A stretch of DNA of 64,000 nt from Rebecca billardiae RCC1528 (taxonomy: Eukaryota; Haptophyta): contig OZ251226.1 of NCBI GenBank assembly GCA_965240325.2, positions 2,356,001-2,420,000 on the forward strand, written 5' to 3'. Below are positions 47,887 through 58,585 of this stretch, piece by piece; positions within the stretch are counted from its first letter, which is position 1, and each line of letters starts with the position of its first letter. A model generated the notes under the pieces. That model searched no databases. It was not told the origin of the DNA and worked only from the letters and a program-made list of their open reading frames with translations. Position numbers and translations under genes: made by a program.

Positions 47887-49096
47887 CGCGTGCACCCACG
47901 CCCACCTTGAACGAATGAACGCAGCTTCAAACCGCCCTGTCCAGCGCGACAATTCCCTGGCGCCGGGACCGCGAAATGGCGGCCGACGCCCGAAAGGCGG
48001 GCCGAAACGCTCTTTTCGCCGGGGTCCGGGCGCACGCCGACACTTTCCGCAGAACTACTTTATTCCGCCAAGTGTTCTCGCCGCTCACTGACCTAGTAGT
48101 AGTACTCACTCCAGTCATGCACCAGTTGTGTCTGTTGATCACAGATCAGTCTGTGACTGAGTACTCACTGACCACTCCAATGACTCCATCTCCATAGGGC
48201 TGACCGCTGAGTCTTATAGGACACTGATAGTCTGTCTGACTGCTACGGAGTACGGTAATCACCGGAGTCGGTCACTCCGCGCCGGCGTCGTCCGCGTAAG
48301 AGCGCGTTGGCCGTAGCGGTATCGCTGGCGGCCGACGCATCCGAGCCTGAATATGCCAGTCAGTCAGGCTTTCGGTGGGCGCTTGCTCGGCCGCTCGGTC
48401 CCGGCGCAAACGACAGCCACTGGCACTGACTCTGAGCCCAACTCCCAACTCCCATCGGTGCCGGGTGCGGCCGTGCGGCCGCTGCTTGTCACTACTGTCT
48501 ACTCACCAGACAGCAGACTCCAGACAGAGAGTCGGTCCAGAGTCCAGACGCCAGCTGGCTATGAATAGCGGCAATGCTGCCGACCGCGGAGGCAGGCCTT
48601 TAGATTTTTTTCGACATAGTCTTTAGCAGAAGCCTAGCTTAGCTGCGGAAGCTAGCAGCGGGCCTCGGAAGCTGGCAGCAGAGCTGCCCCGTCAGCCTGT
48701 GGCCGTCATTACGGATTACCGTCATAGCCGTGCGGGCCGCGGCGAATACGGAAAAATCGGGCCGGCCTCAATGACAATGGGCCGTGACGGACGACGCAGA
48801 CCGATGACGGCGACGCCACCGACGGTCCCGGTGCCCGGGACGCGGGACTTTCGGACTTCGGTGCGTCGCCGCCGCTGCTGTCGGCTGTGCGGACTGACTC
48901 AGACTGTCCTAGTACTCCTAGTGCGGTGTGCCAGTGTCTAACTCTAAAACACGACGCTGTCAGTGTCACTGATCTGTATGTAAGTGACTTACACTAAGCA
49001 GACAGCGCATCAGTGACTCATTTTCAGTGCAGACTCAGTAAGTCACTCCGGATCTAGCTCGGACGATGACTCAGTCAGTCATGAAGCCTCTGACCA
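47887..49096. other. Spacer upstream of the kinesin, copy 2
   Basis: Same content as 36940-38149. No gene. Confidence 0.45.
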
Positions 49097-51453
49097 TCAT
49101 CGATCATGATGCGTGGACGTGGTCGTTGGCGACTGCTGGCGGCCTCGAGCAGCAATCAGCGCCCGTGCCTCCGCCTCCGCAGCCAGGGTCACCCGCGCCT
49201 CAGCCTCACCCGCTGCAGCCTGCGCCGCCCGTGCCTGCTCGCCCTCGCAGTTGCGCACCATGTCACGGCCCAGCGGCGGCGGCGGCGGCTGCATTGGCGG
49301 CACGGGCGGTGAGTGCGACGGCGCCAAATAGTGCGAGCGCAGCGAGGCAGGGTCCGCGTAGAAGGCGGCGCACGGCGAGGTCAAGGCGTCGCGGTCACAC
49401 CCGCCGCCCGCGCCTGCGTGCCCTGCCTTGCCCATCGCGCGCGCGAACTCGCGATACTCGATCTTCCCATCGCGGTTGGTGTCGAGCTCCTGGAAGAGCG
49501 CCGCGAGCTCGGACGGGCGCTCGATGCGCGCCGCGGGCTCGGGCGCGGCGGCGGCGTCGGCTCTGCCGCGCTCCGCCGAGTTGTACACTGGACTGTGCGC
49601 GAGGTGGTAGGGCACGTGGCCCCGGCCGTGGCCTGACGGCGGCGGCGGCGAGTGCGGCTGGCCGTACGAGGCGCCCATCCCCGGCGCCGCCGGGTGCGCG
49701 TGCGGCGGAGCGCTACCCGCGCTCGCCGCGTGGTGTCGAGGCTCGGGCGCCGCGTGCGCGAACTCGCCGGCTGCCATCGGCGCGTGCGGCTGCTCGTACT
49801 GGCAGCGATAGGAGTGCTGCAGCGGCTGATGCGAGGGGCGCGCGGCTGCGGCGCCGGGCGGCGTGCCCGCGTGCGCAGGCTGCGGCGGGTGATGGTGCGC
49901 GCCCGGGTGATGGCGCGCGCCACCGCCCACCGCATCGTACGCGGCGTGCACCGGAGGGCCGCCGCCCTGCTCCGTCCCGTACCCCACCGCGGCATCGCGC
50001 GGGAGCTCCGCCCACGACGGCAGCTGGCCCACCGCCGAACCGTACCGGCTGGGGCCGTCGGGCGGAGCGCCGCCGGCGTACATCTCGGCGGTGTGGTGCA
50101 GCGCCCGCCACGTGTCCACGAGCGCGAGCTCGCCGTCGGAGAGGAGCAGGCTGGGCAGCGTGCTCCGCTTCGGCCCCGTGTGCGGGCTCTTGCCCCTCTC
50201 CACCTTGCTCCACGCGGTGCTCGCGGCTGACGACCACGCGTGCGCCTGGGAGCTGTCGCGCTCGCGCGGCGGTGACGGCGCCGGCCGCGGGCCGTCCGCG
50301 GCGGAGAGCTCGCCACGCCGCAGCATGTTGATCTCGCGGAACTCTGCGGTGCTCAGCGCCACGTTGTGCACACGCGGCGCGCGCGTGCGCACCGGGTTCC
50401 TCGGGTCAGTGCGGCCGAGCGTGCGCTGAGCGGCGGCCATGCCGCTCGCACGCGGCGTGAGCACATCAGGGACCGTGTACGATGGCAGGGCGGCCGGTCC
50501 GGCAGCGCTGCCTGCTGGCAGGCGCGACGGATCCGGCGGAAGCTGCGGCGGGCTCGACGCCGCGCCGCGCCTGGGCGGTGGCGGCGGCGGCGGCGAGCGC
50601 GCGCTGCGTGCCGCCGGCGCCGGAGCCGCGTGCGCTGCCGCTCGGCCGCCGCCGCCACCGTCGCAACGTGGCGGAGGGCCGAGCCCCAGCTGGCCTGACC
50701 CCACCGCCGCGCCGCCGTGCGCGGCCGCCGTGGGCTGCCACGCGGGCGCTGGGGGCGCGGACTGGCGCGGGCTCAGCTGTCGCAGCATGTGCTCCCGCGG
50801 CGGCGAAAACTCGGCGACGCCCGGGTGCGGTCTCCCGCTGCTCGGTGGCGGCGGCGACTGCGGCCGGCTCGCGCGCGCAGGCGGTGCCGCCGGCATCAGC
50901 GGCGGCGCGTGTGGCTGCTCGTCCGAAGGGGGCCACGTCCTCGGGGGCGATGGAGGCGCTGGGCGCTGTGCCCACGACGCCCCCTCGGTGCTGGCACCCA
51001 CACTCTCTGGCGGCATCGCGGACAAGTGCTGATGGCCGTGCGCGCCTGCCTCCCATGCTCGGAGCCGCCACTGCGCGCGAGGCGAAGGTGCGGCGGGTGG
51101 GAGGAGGGGATGCGCCAGTGGGATTGCAGTGGTCAGTGGCAACCGCGCCAGGCACATCGCGTGGCCGGGAGGTTGGCATGTCGCCGGCACGCCTTTGCGC
51201 GCACCTCGGACGATTCGACGTCGATGAGTCTGCGCTCCATCTCCTGGAGCCGATGCTGCCACTGCGCGAGCGACAGCTCAAGCTCGGAGAGCCGCAGGGC
51301 TTCCAGCGCATTCTGCCGACGCTCCTCCGCGGCGGACACCCTCGCCTCAGATGCCATCGGAGACGCGGCTTCGTATTCGCGATAGTAGCCGGCCGACTCC
51401 ATCGCCCAGCACGATTTGAAATGCCGCCCGGAGTTCATCCGTCCGAGTTCCAT
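49097..51453 (-). CDS. Pro-rich coiled-coil protein with one EF-hand, copy 2
   Basis: Exons 51453-51205 and 51070-49097. Same 740-residue product and splice sites as the copy at 38150-40506; I saw no difference. Confidence 0.65.
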
Positions 51454-52058
51454 AAAATGGTCTCGGCAGATTTTTTTCGGAGAAAACTCCGTTTATTACA
51501 CATTTGATGGTCCTTTGTTTACACGCCGCCTCGGTAGGCTGTCCGACTCTACACTGCCCCCGTAGCCAGCGGAGGGGGGCCGGACAGGCTACCGCCTCGG
51601 AGGTGCGGCAACGCCCCTCCCGGCCTGCCTGCGCCGGTCTGTCTTGTGGCGGTGTCTTTGTGCAGTGTTGGATGGCGTCAATGGGACCACCCCACAGTGA
51701 GTTGGGCTTGTATGCTGTTGGCAATGGCATACCCCCCCCCCCCCCCCCCCCCCCCCCCCTGGAGGCGAGCTGTCCACAGTGGAGTGGTGTCAAGGCACTA
51801 CAGTAGCCGCACTAGGTGTCTCGGTCAGTGTTTTGAGGTTGGGTGTCGAGCGGGAGTGGTGCCGGTTCATTCAGGTTGTGGGCTGGCCAGGGACAGGGTA
51901 GGGCTGGAGGCTTCGGCCGCCAGTCTGATCACCCGGAGCCCGTTATATAAAGCAGGGGAATTTATTATTAATCACGCCTTAACCGTAACGATCAAGTGTA
52001 ACGCACCTTAAAACATAGTAAACTGTATGACTGTATCGAATTGTCGGCGAAACATATT
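51454..52058. other. Spacer with poly-C tract and MITE fragments, copy 2
   Basis: Same content as 40507-41111. The 28-C run is at 51732-51759 and the MITE right end at 51968-52027. Confidence 0.55.
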
Positions 52059-52814
52059 TCATTGCAGGCTGAAAAGTGCCACGCTCACACGTCGCTCGAC
52101 GTCCTCGTCCATGGACACCGCGTGGCCGCGGAAAACACGGTCCTGATGACGCTCCTCGAAGGGCAAGCCGAGCGTCTTGAGCTCCTCGACGAGCGTACGC
52201 CGGGCGATGTTGACAGAGTCCACGACAAGCACCTGAATGTTGCGCTCGTGTGCCTCTGCACACCTGCGGGCGAGCGCGCGGGCCACCTGCTCATTGTAGC
52301 ACACGTCGGCGGCGAGGAGGCAGTCGACGGCCGGGAGCTCCTCCGCGCCGCACAGGTCGAAGACGGCCGTCTCAACGGCGTCAAGCCCTTGCGCTTGCGC
52401 AGCTCTGTCGACGAGCTCCAGTGGCGCAGGGTTGTTGTCGGTCGCAATCACCCGGCTGGCCCCACGTGCTGCGGCAGTCAGCGAGACCAGCCCTGTGCCA
52501 CACCCGACTTCCATGAAGGTGCGATCGGCGCAGGGAAGCGCCGGCTGCCCCAGCTCGTCCGCGATCACGGTCGCTGCCGGCCACAGCACCAGGCCAAACG
52601 GGTCGAGCACATCGTCGTTCAGACTCCACGCAGACACGAGGTCGGACGTCCTCTGCACTTCGATGACATACGGCTGCGCCTCACCGGCGTGGTGCGTGCG
52701 CACGGCTCGGCCGCCGAGCACCGAGGCACCGCCGCTGGCTCTCGGGCCGGACCCTCGAGGTTGGATAGCTGTACCGTGGGCGAGAGCCACCAGCAGAATC
52801 ATGGACGACGCCAT
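52059..52814 (-). CDS. Class I SAM methyltransferase (METTL type), copy 2
   Basis: Same 251-residue product as the gene at 41112-41867, with the same 40-bp divergent spacing to the amidase. Confidence 0.8.
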   Translation of the reverse strand: MASSMILLVALAHGTAIQPRGSGPRASGGASVLGGRAVRTHHAGEAQPYVIEVQRTSDLVSAWSLNDDVLDPFGLVLWPAATVIADELGQPALPCADRTFMEVGCGTGLVSLTAAARGASRVIATDNNPAPLELVDRAAQAQGLDAVETAVFDLCGAEELPAVDCLLAADVCYNEQVARALARRCAEAHERNIQVLVVDSVNIARRTLVEELKTLGLPFEERHQDRVFRGHAVSMDEDVERRVSVALFSLQ

Positions 52815-52854
52815 CGTGCCAAAGAAAATTATTATCACGATTCGGAGAGGAATC

Positions 52855-54561
52855 ATGGCGGTCAGCTTGGCGGCGGCCGTGCTCGCGGCGGCCGCGCTTG
52901 CGTCACCACCATCGCGCGCGACGAAGCTCGCGCCGGGCACCTCCGTCTCCGCTTGGCATCGCCCCTTGTCCTTCTCCCCTGCCTGGAGGGCGGGATCGCA
53001 CCGACGACCTGCCCAGCGGTCGCTGTGGCGTGAGCGGCAGAGCGCATGCAAAGCCGTGCTGATGTGTGCAGGGCATTCGGAGCGGCTGCACGACCCGTTT
53101 GTCGAGCGCCTGTCGCCTCCAAGGCAGGTGGGTGGCGCACAAGACGGCGCGCCCCTCTCCGGCCTCCGCTTTGCGTGCAAGGCCAACATGGACGTCGTCG
53201 GCCTGCGCACGGGAAACGGCTCGCCCGACTGGCGCGCAAGCCACAGGCCAGCTTTCAGGCAGGCGGAGTGCGTGAGCGTGCTGCTCCGCACGGGCGCAGC
53301 GCTGGTGGGCGTGGCGCACATGGACGAGCTCGCCTTCTCCATCGCGGGCGAGAACGCGCACTACGGCGCGCTGGACAACCCGCGCGCGCCGGGGCACGCG
53401 GTAGGGGGCTCCTCATCGGGCGCCGCAGTCGCCGTCGCGTGCGGCGAGGTGGACTTCGCCCTTGGCACGGACACGTGCGGCTCGGTGCGCGTGCCCGCCT
53501 CGCACTGCGGGGTGTGGGGTCTGAGGCCAACCCACGGCGCCATCCCGCTCGACGGCGTGTGCCCACTCGCGCCCTCCTTCGACACTGTGGGTATCCTGGC
53601 GCGCAACGGCACCACCCTCATGGCTGCGAGCAGCGTGCTCCTGGCGTCGCCGGCTGGGCCTCCAGCTGCGCCACCCGCGACGACCGCCGTGCTTCTTGCG
53701 GAAGACGCCATACGCCTGTACTCATACGCCGAGGTGGGTGAGCTAGACGCTGAGGCGCGAGCGCGCGCAGAGTCAGACGCGGCGGCGCACTTCCGCACGG
53801 CCGCTGCCTCGCTTTGCACCGCGCCAAGCAGTGGCGGCGGCCCGGCGCCCGACGCTCTTGCGGTGGAATTGGGCGACGCGATGCTCGAACGCGCCGGCCC
53901 GGCGCTCGCCCGGTACGTGCCCACGACGCTCGACGGCGAGAGCGGGGCGGCTGCGTCACGGGAGGGGCAGCCCGCTGCGAGCGACGGCCTGCGCGCGCTG
54001 GAAGCACTCTCGCGCGCGCTCTTTGCCAACGAGGCTGCGGACGCGCTCGGGCCGTGGGCAGCAGAGTTCAGCGACACGTGCGGCCGAGATCCGGATCTGG
54101 GCGAGGATGTGGGCGCGCGGCTGCGCTGGGCGATCTCACAGGCTCGCGTGGAGGAGGCTGGGCGCGAGGCGCGCGAGGCGGTAGCAAGCGCGTTGGACGA
54201 GCTGCTTGCCTCGGCCGAAGCTGAGGCCGCCGGCGAGGCTGGTGGCACCCGCCTCGGCATCCTGTGCATGCCCGCCGCGTGCTCGCCGCCGCCTCGGCCA
54301 GGCGTCGCCAGCGGCGCGCAGTATCGGGAGCGCGCGTTCGCACTGTCAGCGCTCGCGAGCCTGGCAGGATGCCCGCAGCTGGTTGTGCCCGTGGGAACCT
54401 GCGAGCACACGGGGCTGCCGCTGGCGGTATCATTCGTCGCGCGGCCTGGGCGTGACCGAGAGCTGCTGCAGCACTGCGTGTCATCGTTCATGGCAGGCCC
54501 GGCGCCGCCGGACAGCCCTGCCGGGCGAGCTGCGGCGGAGTCGGCACCGCCATCAAGCTGA
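52855..54561 (+). CDS. Amidase-signature enzyme, AMI1-like, copy 2
   Basis: Same 568-residue product as the gene at 41908-43614, with all catalytic residues intact. Confidence 0.88.
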   Translation: MAVSLAAAVLAAAALASPPSRATKLAPGTSVSAWHRPLSFSPAWRAGSHRRPAQRSLWRERQSACKAVLMCAGHSERLHDPFVERLSPPRQVGGAQDGAPLSGLRFACKANMDVVGLRTGNGSPDWRASHRPAFRQAECVSVLLRTGAALVGVAHMDELAFSIAGENAHYGALDNPRAPGHAVGGSSSGAAVAVACGEVDFALGTDTCGSVRVPASHCGVWGLRPTHGAIPLDGVCPLAPSFDTVGILARNGTTLMAASSVLLASPAGPPAAPPATTAVLLAEDAIRLYSYAEVGELDAEARARAESDAAAHFRTAAASLCTAPSSGGGPAPDALAVELGDAMLERAGPALARYVPTTLDGESGAAASREGQPAASDGLRALEALSRALFANEAADALGPWAAEFSDTCGRDPDLGEDVGARLRWAISQARVEEAGREAREAVASALDELLASAEAEAAGEAGGTRLGILCMPAACSPPPRPGVASGAQYRERAFALSALASLAGCPQLVVPVGTCEHTGLPLAVSFVARPGRDRELLQHCVSSFMAGPAPPDSPAGRAAAESAPPSS

Positions 54562-54571
54562 CACCGATCGA

Positions 54572-54617
<46 letters not shown>

Positions 54618-55349
54618 TATAACTACTGAATATAGCTAAGCTACCGTGATTCCTGACGCGCGACTAGGTGACTGCTACAGTTTACTAAGAATAAGAGACG
54701 CACACAGCTCAGGCAGGCGCCGCAGCTGGCAGATCGATCATCGCAGCCTCGTGCCCGTGGCGGCGTTAATTGTCCGCCATAACGGCGGCGTCTGATGAGG
54801 TAGTGGTCCGAGAGCGGTAGTCGGACGGTCCCGAGCGTTCATAACGACGGTGGCTGCTCAGCAGTACCGGTCACTGAGAACTACTCACTAGTCACTCAGC
54901 ATCCGAAGCTGGACCGCAGACCGTGACTGCCGGCGCGGTACTCTGACAGACAGCAGAGTAGTTAGTCGCGGACGACTCTCAGAATATGACTACAGTCGTA
55001 TGAGGACGCAGTGAGCACGGGGACCCGATAAAGTAAGGGAGTACTACCGACCCGGCGGGCCGCGGGCCGATCGGTCCGAGAGAGTCAGAGTCAGAGTGAG
55101 TGCCCGGACCGTCACTCGTCATCGGACCCGCCCGGCGGGCGGGCCGGTGACACGCAGTGCAGCCAACCTGCCCCTGGTCCCGGGGGCGGCCCGCCTACGG
55201 CCAGGGATGAGGGCTACTGTTACACTCACTGCCTACTGAGTACTACTATTTGCCGCGTCGGAGAGTCGAGGCCCCGTAACTTTCCCGCTGACCGGGATTC
55301 TCGTGGCCGATCCTCAGCAATCAGCATTCTGCCATTGATGACGCAAAGA
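54562..55349. other. Spacer with AT microsatellite and element end, copy 2
   Basis: Same as 43615-44398, but the AT tract (54574-54613) has 20 units rather than 18. This is the only difference I found between the copies. Confidence 0.6.
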
Positions 55350-56018
55350 TCACACGGCCATGGCGCCGACTACAATCGGGGTCACGATGGCTGCTGTCGC
55401 GGCTGTCGCGGCTGTGCCGATCACGATCCCCATCTTTGCCTGGTTCCAGTAGTGGAAGCGCTTGGCCTGTGTCGTGACCTTCTTGAACTCCTTTGCTGCT
55501 CGGCTCATCTCAGCCGCCTTGTCCTCGAGCTCGCTGACACGGTTCTGCTGCGCGAGCATCGACTCGATGTTCTCGTGCATGATTTCCTTCACCTCGTCCA
55601 CTCTTTGCGTGACCAGGGCCAGCTTGCCCTGCGAGTTGGCCTGCTCCATGCGCTGTTCGAGAGTGGTGCCAAAACCAGCCTGGATGGCAAGGTGTGTGCG
55701 CGTGTCGACAAGCGGGTCGTCGACGAGCGGGCGCACGAGCAGCGCGAGCTTCTCGAGGTATCCCTTGACCAATTGTGCCGGGGAATCGGGCGTCGCCACC
55801 GCCAGTACGACCACCACAGACGAATCCTCAAGGTGCATCGGGAGCGACGTCAGCTTCAGCGGGGACGATCGCTCGGAGACAAAATCCCACCCTGGCGCGG
55901 GCTTGCGCGCCCTCGCCTTCGCCACAAGCTTTTGCACCTGTGCCACGGACACGTTCTCGTTCGCGTAGCCCTCGCACAGCAAGACGCTGTCGCGGTAGAC
56001 TGCTGCGTAGTACAGCAT
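55350..56018 (-). CDS. VAMP7-like longin R-SNARE, copy 2
   Basis: Same 222-residue product as the gene at 44399-45067, with the same hairpin upstream (56165-56201). Confidence 0.88.
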   Translation of the reverse strand: MLYYAAVYRDSVLLCEGYANENVSVAQVQKLVAKARARKPAPGWDFVSERSSPLKLTSLPMHLEDSSVVVVLAVATPDSPAQLVKGYLEKLALLVRPLVDDPLVDTRTHLAIQAGFGTTLEQRMEQANSQGKLALVTQRVDEVKEIMHENIESMLAQQNRVSELEDKAAEMSRAAKEFKKVTTQAKRFHYWNQAKMGIVIGTAATAATAAIVTPIVVGAMAV

Positions 56019-57462
56019 GAGGACAGCCCCCTCCCGCCGCGACGCGTTGGGCCTTGAGGAGGGTGGCGCCTGGCGGCAAATTTCCTTGCAACTTCCAAAA
56101 ACCCCTTGTTCCAACTTCCAACTGACGGGAAGACAGTGAGGAGCCTGGCCGATACACACCCTTACCGCTCTGCGCATGGGGAACCCATGCTCGCAGAGCG
56201 GCCGGGGCGAATCTCAGGGGCCTGAGGCGGTCCCGGACGCGCGCCCCGCGGCCACGCCTGAGGGTGCGGGCGGGCTCTTCGATCATGTTGGTGAGCTCTC
56301 CGCCATCGGGGCGCGCTTCATTGCGCCGCCTCGCCTCGCGTACGGCGTTCCCGTCGTGCTCGCACTGACAAGGCTGAGCAGAGCGTAGAGTGCCATCATG
56401 ATTGCATTCGGTTCCAACTTACTCGCCAGCCACTTCCAGCCAGGTGCGCGCGGCTTGGGAGTAGACGATTAGTTCCGTGTGCCCGGGCTCGTCGTGACAC
56501 CGGCATGCCGATCCCTCCCCAGCCGAGATGTCAGAGCGCGTGCGCACAGGCAGTCACAGGCAGTGCGCACTGGTAGCCAAGTGGACGCGTGTGAGCGACG
56601 ACAAGCCACGACGAGAAAACGGCCGCATCCAACCTTCTCACATACCACTAGACCACCGCGCAGAATGCGTCTGAGCCCGCCCATTCCCGCCCATAACGAG
56701 TTACAGCGGCTCGATTGTGAGGCGGGTGCAAAGGCGGCGGGTGAAAGCGAGCCCCGCGCGGGCGGCGAGAGAGACGCGCGTGCATAGACCTGATGCGGGA
56801 GTGCCCGAACAACGTGAAGGTGCGTCCATCTTCCAAGCGCGCGACCGGTCCGACACCGCGCCACGCCAAACGAGCACCACGCGTGTCGCCCCCCAGCGCC
56901 GGCCACGCGTCCCGAGGCGCTGCCATGTTTCGTCACGGGCCCGATCTCTGAGGTTAGCCCCGGCCGCTCTGCGAGCGTGGTTCCACCACGCGCAGAGCGG
57001 CCGGGTGTGTATCGGCCAGGTGAGGAGCGAGGAACCCAATCTCAAATCCGGGATCTCCAGTCGGCGGATCGGAGGAGCCAGGACTGGTGGGAGGGATCCT
57101 TGTCAACCTTCGAACTCTCTGCTGCTGCAGAACCGTGGACGTGCAGACTCGACGCGATCATGCGCACTTGTTCAGGATCAGCATTTCTTTTACTGTTCGT
57201 ACTTCGTTCCGGTCCCGGCGGACGTGCTGCTAAGCTTGCCGCGTGGACGTTAGGTGGTCGTGGACACGAGATACACCTGCACCAGCAGTGCTCGTCGAGT
57301 CGGGCAGATTCATCAATCGAACGTAGGCGTGGTGTCTGATCGTGATCGGCGCAGACTTCAGAGTGACGATACTGTACATACAGTACGGGCCACATGGCAT
57401 CGCGAGTCGCCAGTGCCGACCGCGTGGCGGTGCCCACATCTGCGCGAGCCGCCAAGCGACGA
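56019..57462. other. SNARE upstream region, duplication end and unique spacer
   Basis: The duplicated unit ends at 56881. Positions 56964-57000 hold the diverged hairpin. A 92-codon minus-strand open frame (56648-56926, starting MAAPRDAWPALGGDTRG) crosses the unit edge and is the source of the copy-2 kinesin tail. It is Arg-rich and unassigned. Nothing else is supported. Confidence 0.45.
56964..57000 (+). other. Diverged copy of the 37-nt hairpin
   Basis: Outer stem identical to the one at 45214-45250. Inner stem CGTGGT with ACCACG, loop TCC, same two-base bulge. Followed by GTGTGTATCGGCCAGG as in the other copy. Confidence 0.6.
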
Positions 57463-58383
57463 TCATCGCGCTCGATCCACCCCGGCATCATGCGCCACGG
57501 TGGTGCCGACGAATGTCGGGTACGGCTCGCGACCCGGCCACTGCACGCCCTCCTCTGTCATCTCGACGAGCGGCAGCGGCGCGCCTTCTCTGCTGCGCGC
57601 GCCTGAGCGCGCCGGCTTGCCGCGCTCGAGGCCATACAGCCGCCGGAGGAGCAGGACGATGAGCGGGTGGTCTTGCGTCTCAATGTAGCGGTCGATCGGC
57701 ATCCACGTCGCGTCAGCGATCTCGCACGGCTGCGGGTGGAGCTCCTCGCTGTGCGGCTCGAGCCGGGCGACAAAGTAGAGGTCGGAGCGGTTGAACGTGA
57801 GGCCGTGCCGGTGCCAGAACGAGAGGATCCCCTTGAAGGACGCGCGCACACCCGTCTCCTCGAAGACCTCGCGCACGACGCCGGTGGCGAAGGACTCGCC
57901 GCGGTCGAGAAGCCCGCCCGGCAGCTTCCACTGCGCGCCGGGCTGGCGGCCGCGCTCGGTGTCTACCCACTCCTTCACAAGAAGCAGCTCAGATCGCTGG
58001 TTGAGCACAAAGCCCGCAGCGCCCACCTGGTGAGTGGCGTACGGCGGCACCTTGTCCTCGAGGTCGGGCTGGAGCCAGCACTTGAGCACGGCGTGCCCAC
58101 CCTCGGCGTGGTGGTACGCAAAGCCGTGCTCCGCAGCCACCGCGGCGAGATGTGATTCCTCGAGCGGCACCTTGAGCATCACCGACTTGGCTCCCTCTTC
58201 TCGCCAGTGCTCGAGTGATGTGCTGATGCGCGTGGCAAACTGCTCGGCCTCGCCCGGACTCACGGTGATGAGTACACCACGGTGGGGGAGAGGGGTGGAG
58301 GGCAGCAGGACGCGCGACGTGAGGGTTCTCTGCGCCTGCAGCATCGTTGGCCGTAGGGACGGCAGCCTCCACACGCGCGCCAT
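57463..58383 (-). CDS. Nudix hydrolase, NUDT6/plant-NUDT type
   Basis: 306 residues in one exon. The Nudix box runs from G157 to V179 in the form G-x5-E-x7-REVFEETGV, so the metal-binding Glu residues are present. The preceding domain (W-x-EGAKSVMLKVPLEESHL, then HHAEGGHAVLKCWLQPD) is the pre-Nudix domain of NUDT6 and of the plant NUDT2/5/6/7/8/10 group. These hydrolyse nucleoside-diphosphate compounds such as ADP-ribose or NADH. About 30 N-terminal residues (RLPSLRPTMLQAQRTLTSRV) are basic and lack acids, which fits a mitochondrial or plastid transit peptide. The C-terminal 35 residues are not part of the domain. Its start lies 58 bp from the first possible ATG of the divergent sulfotransferase. 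Confidence 0.9.
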   Translation of the reverse strand: MARVWRLPSLRPTMLQAQRTLTSRVLLPSTPLPHRGVLITVSPGEAEQFATRISTSLEHWREEGAKSVMLKVPLEESHLAAVAAEHGFAYHHAEGGHAVLKCWLQPDLEDKVPPYATHQVGAAGFVLNQRSELLLVKEWVDTERGRQPGAQWKLPGGLLDRGESFATGVVREVFEETGVRASFKGILSFWHRHGLTFNRSDLYFVARLEPHSEELHPQPCEIADATWMPIDRYIETQDHPLIVLLLRRLYGLERGKPARSGARSREGAPLPLVEMTEEGVQWPGREPYPTFVGTTVAHDAGVDRAR

Positions 58384-58585
58384 GATGACGCTCGTCCGGT
58401 GCGCTGATGATCAAGAGCCCGCGATGAGCCGATGACGAACGATGGAATCTGGGCATCTGGCAATCATTATTATTCTGCCAAAGCCCAAAGGCCAAGTGAC
58501 CAACGGAACGACGCCAGAAAGGCTCCGCCGCTGGCGACCAGAAAATCGGTTAATGGCAGCTGGTGGCAGTCGTCGCCGTCGAACG

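Larger units (their letters stand above)
45931..56881. repeat. 10.95-kb tandem duplication, copy 2
   Basis: 10,951 bp, four longer than copy 1 because of the AT microsatellite. Its right end continues into unique sequence (GTGTCGCCCCCCAGCG). Confidence 0.95.
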
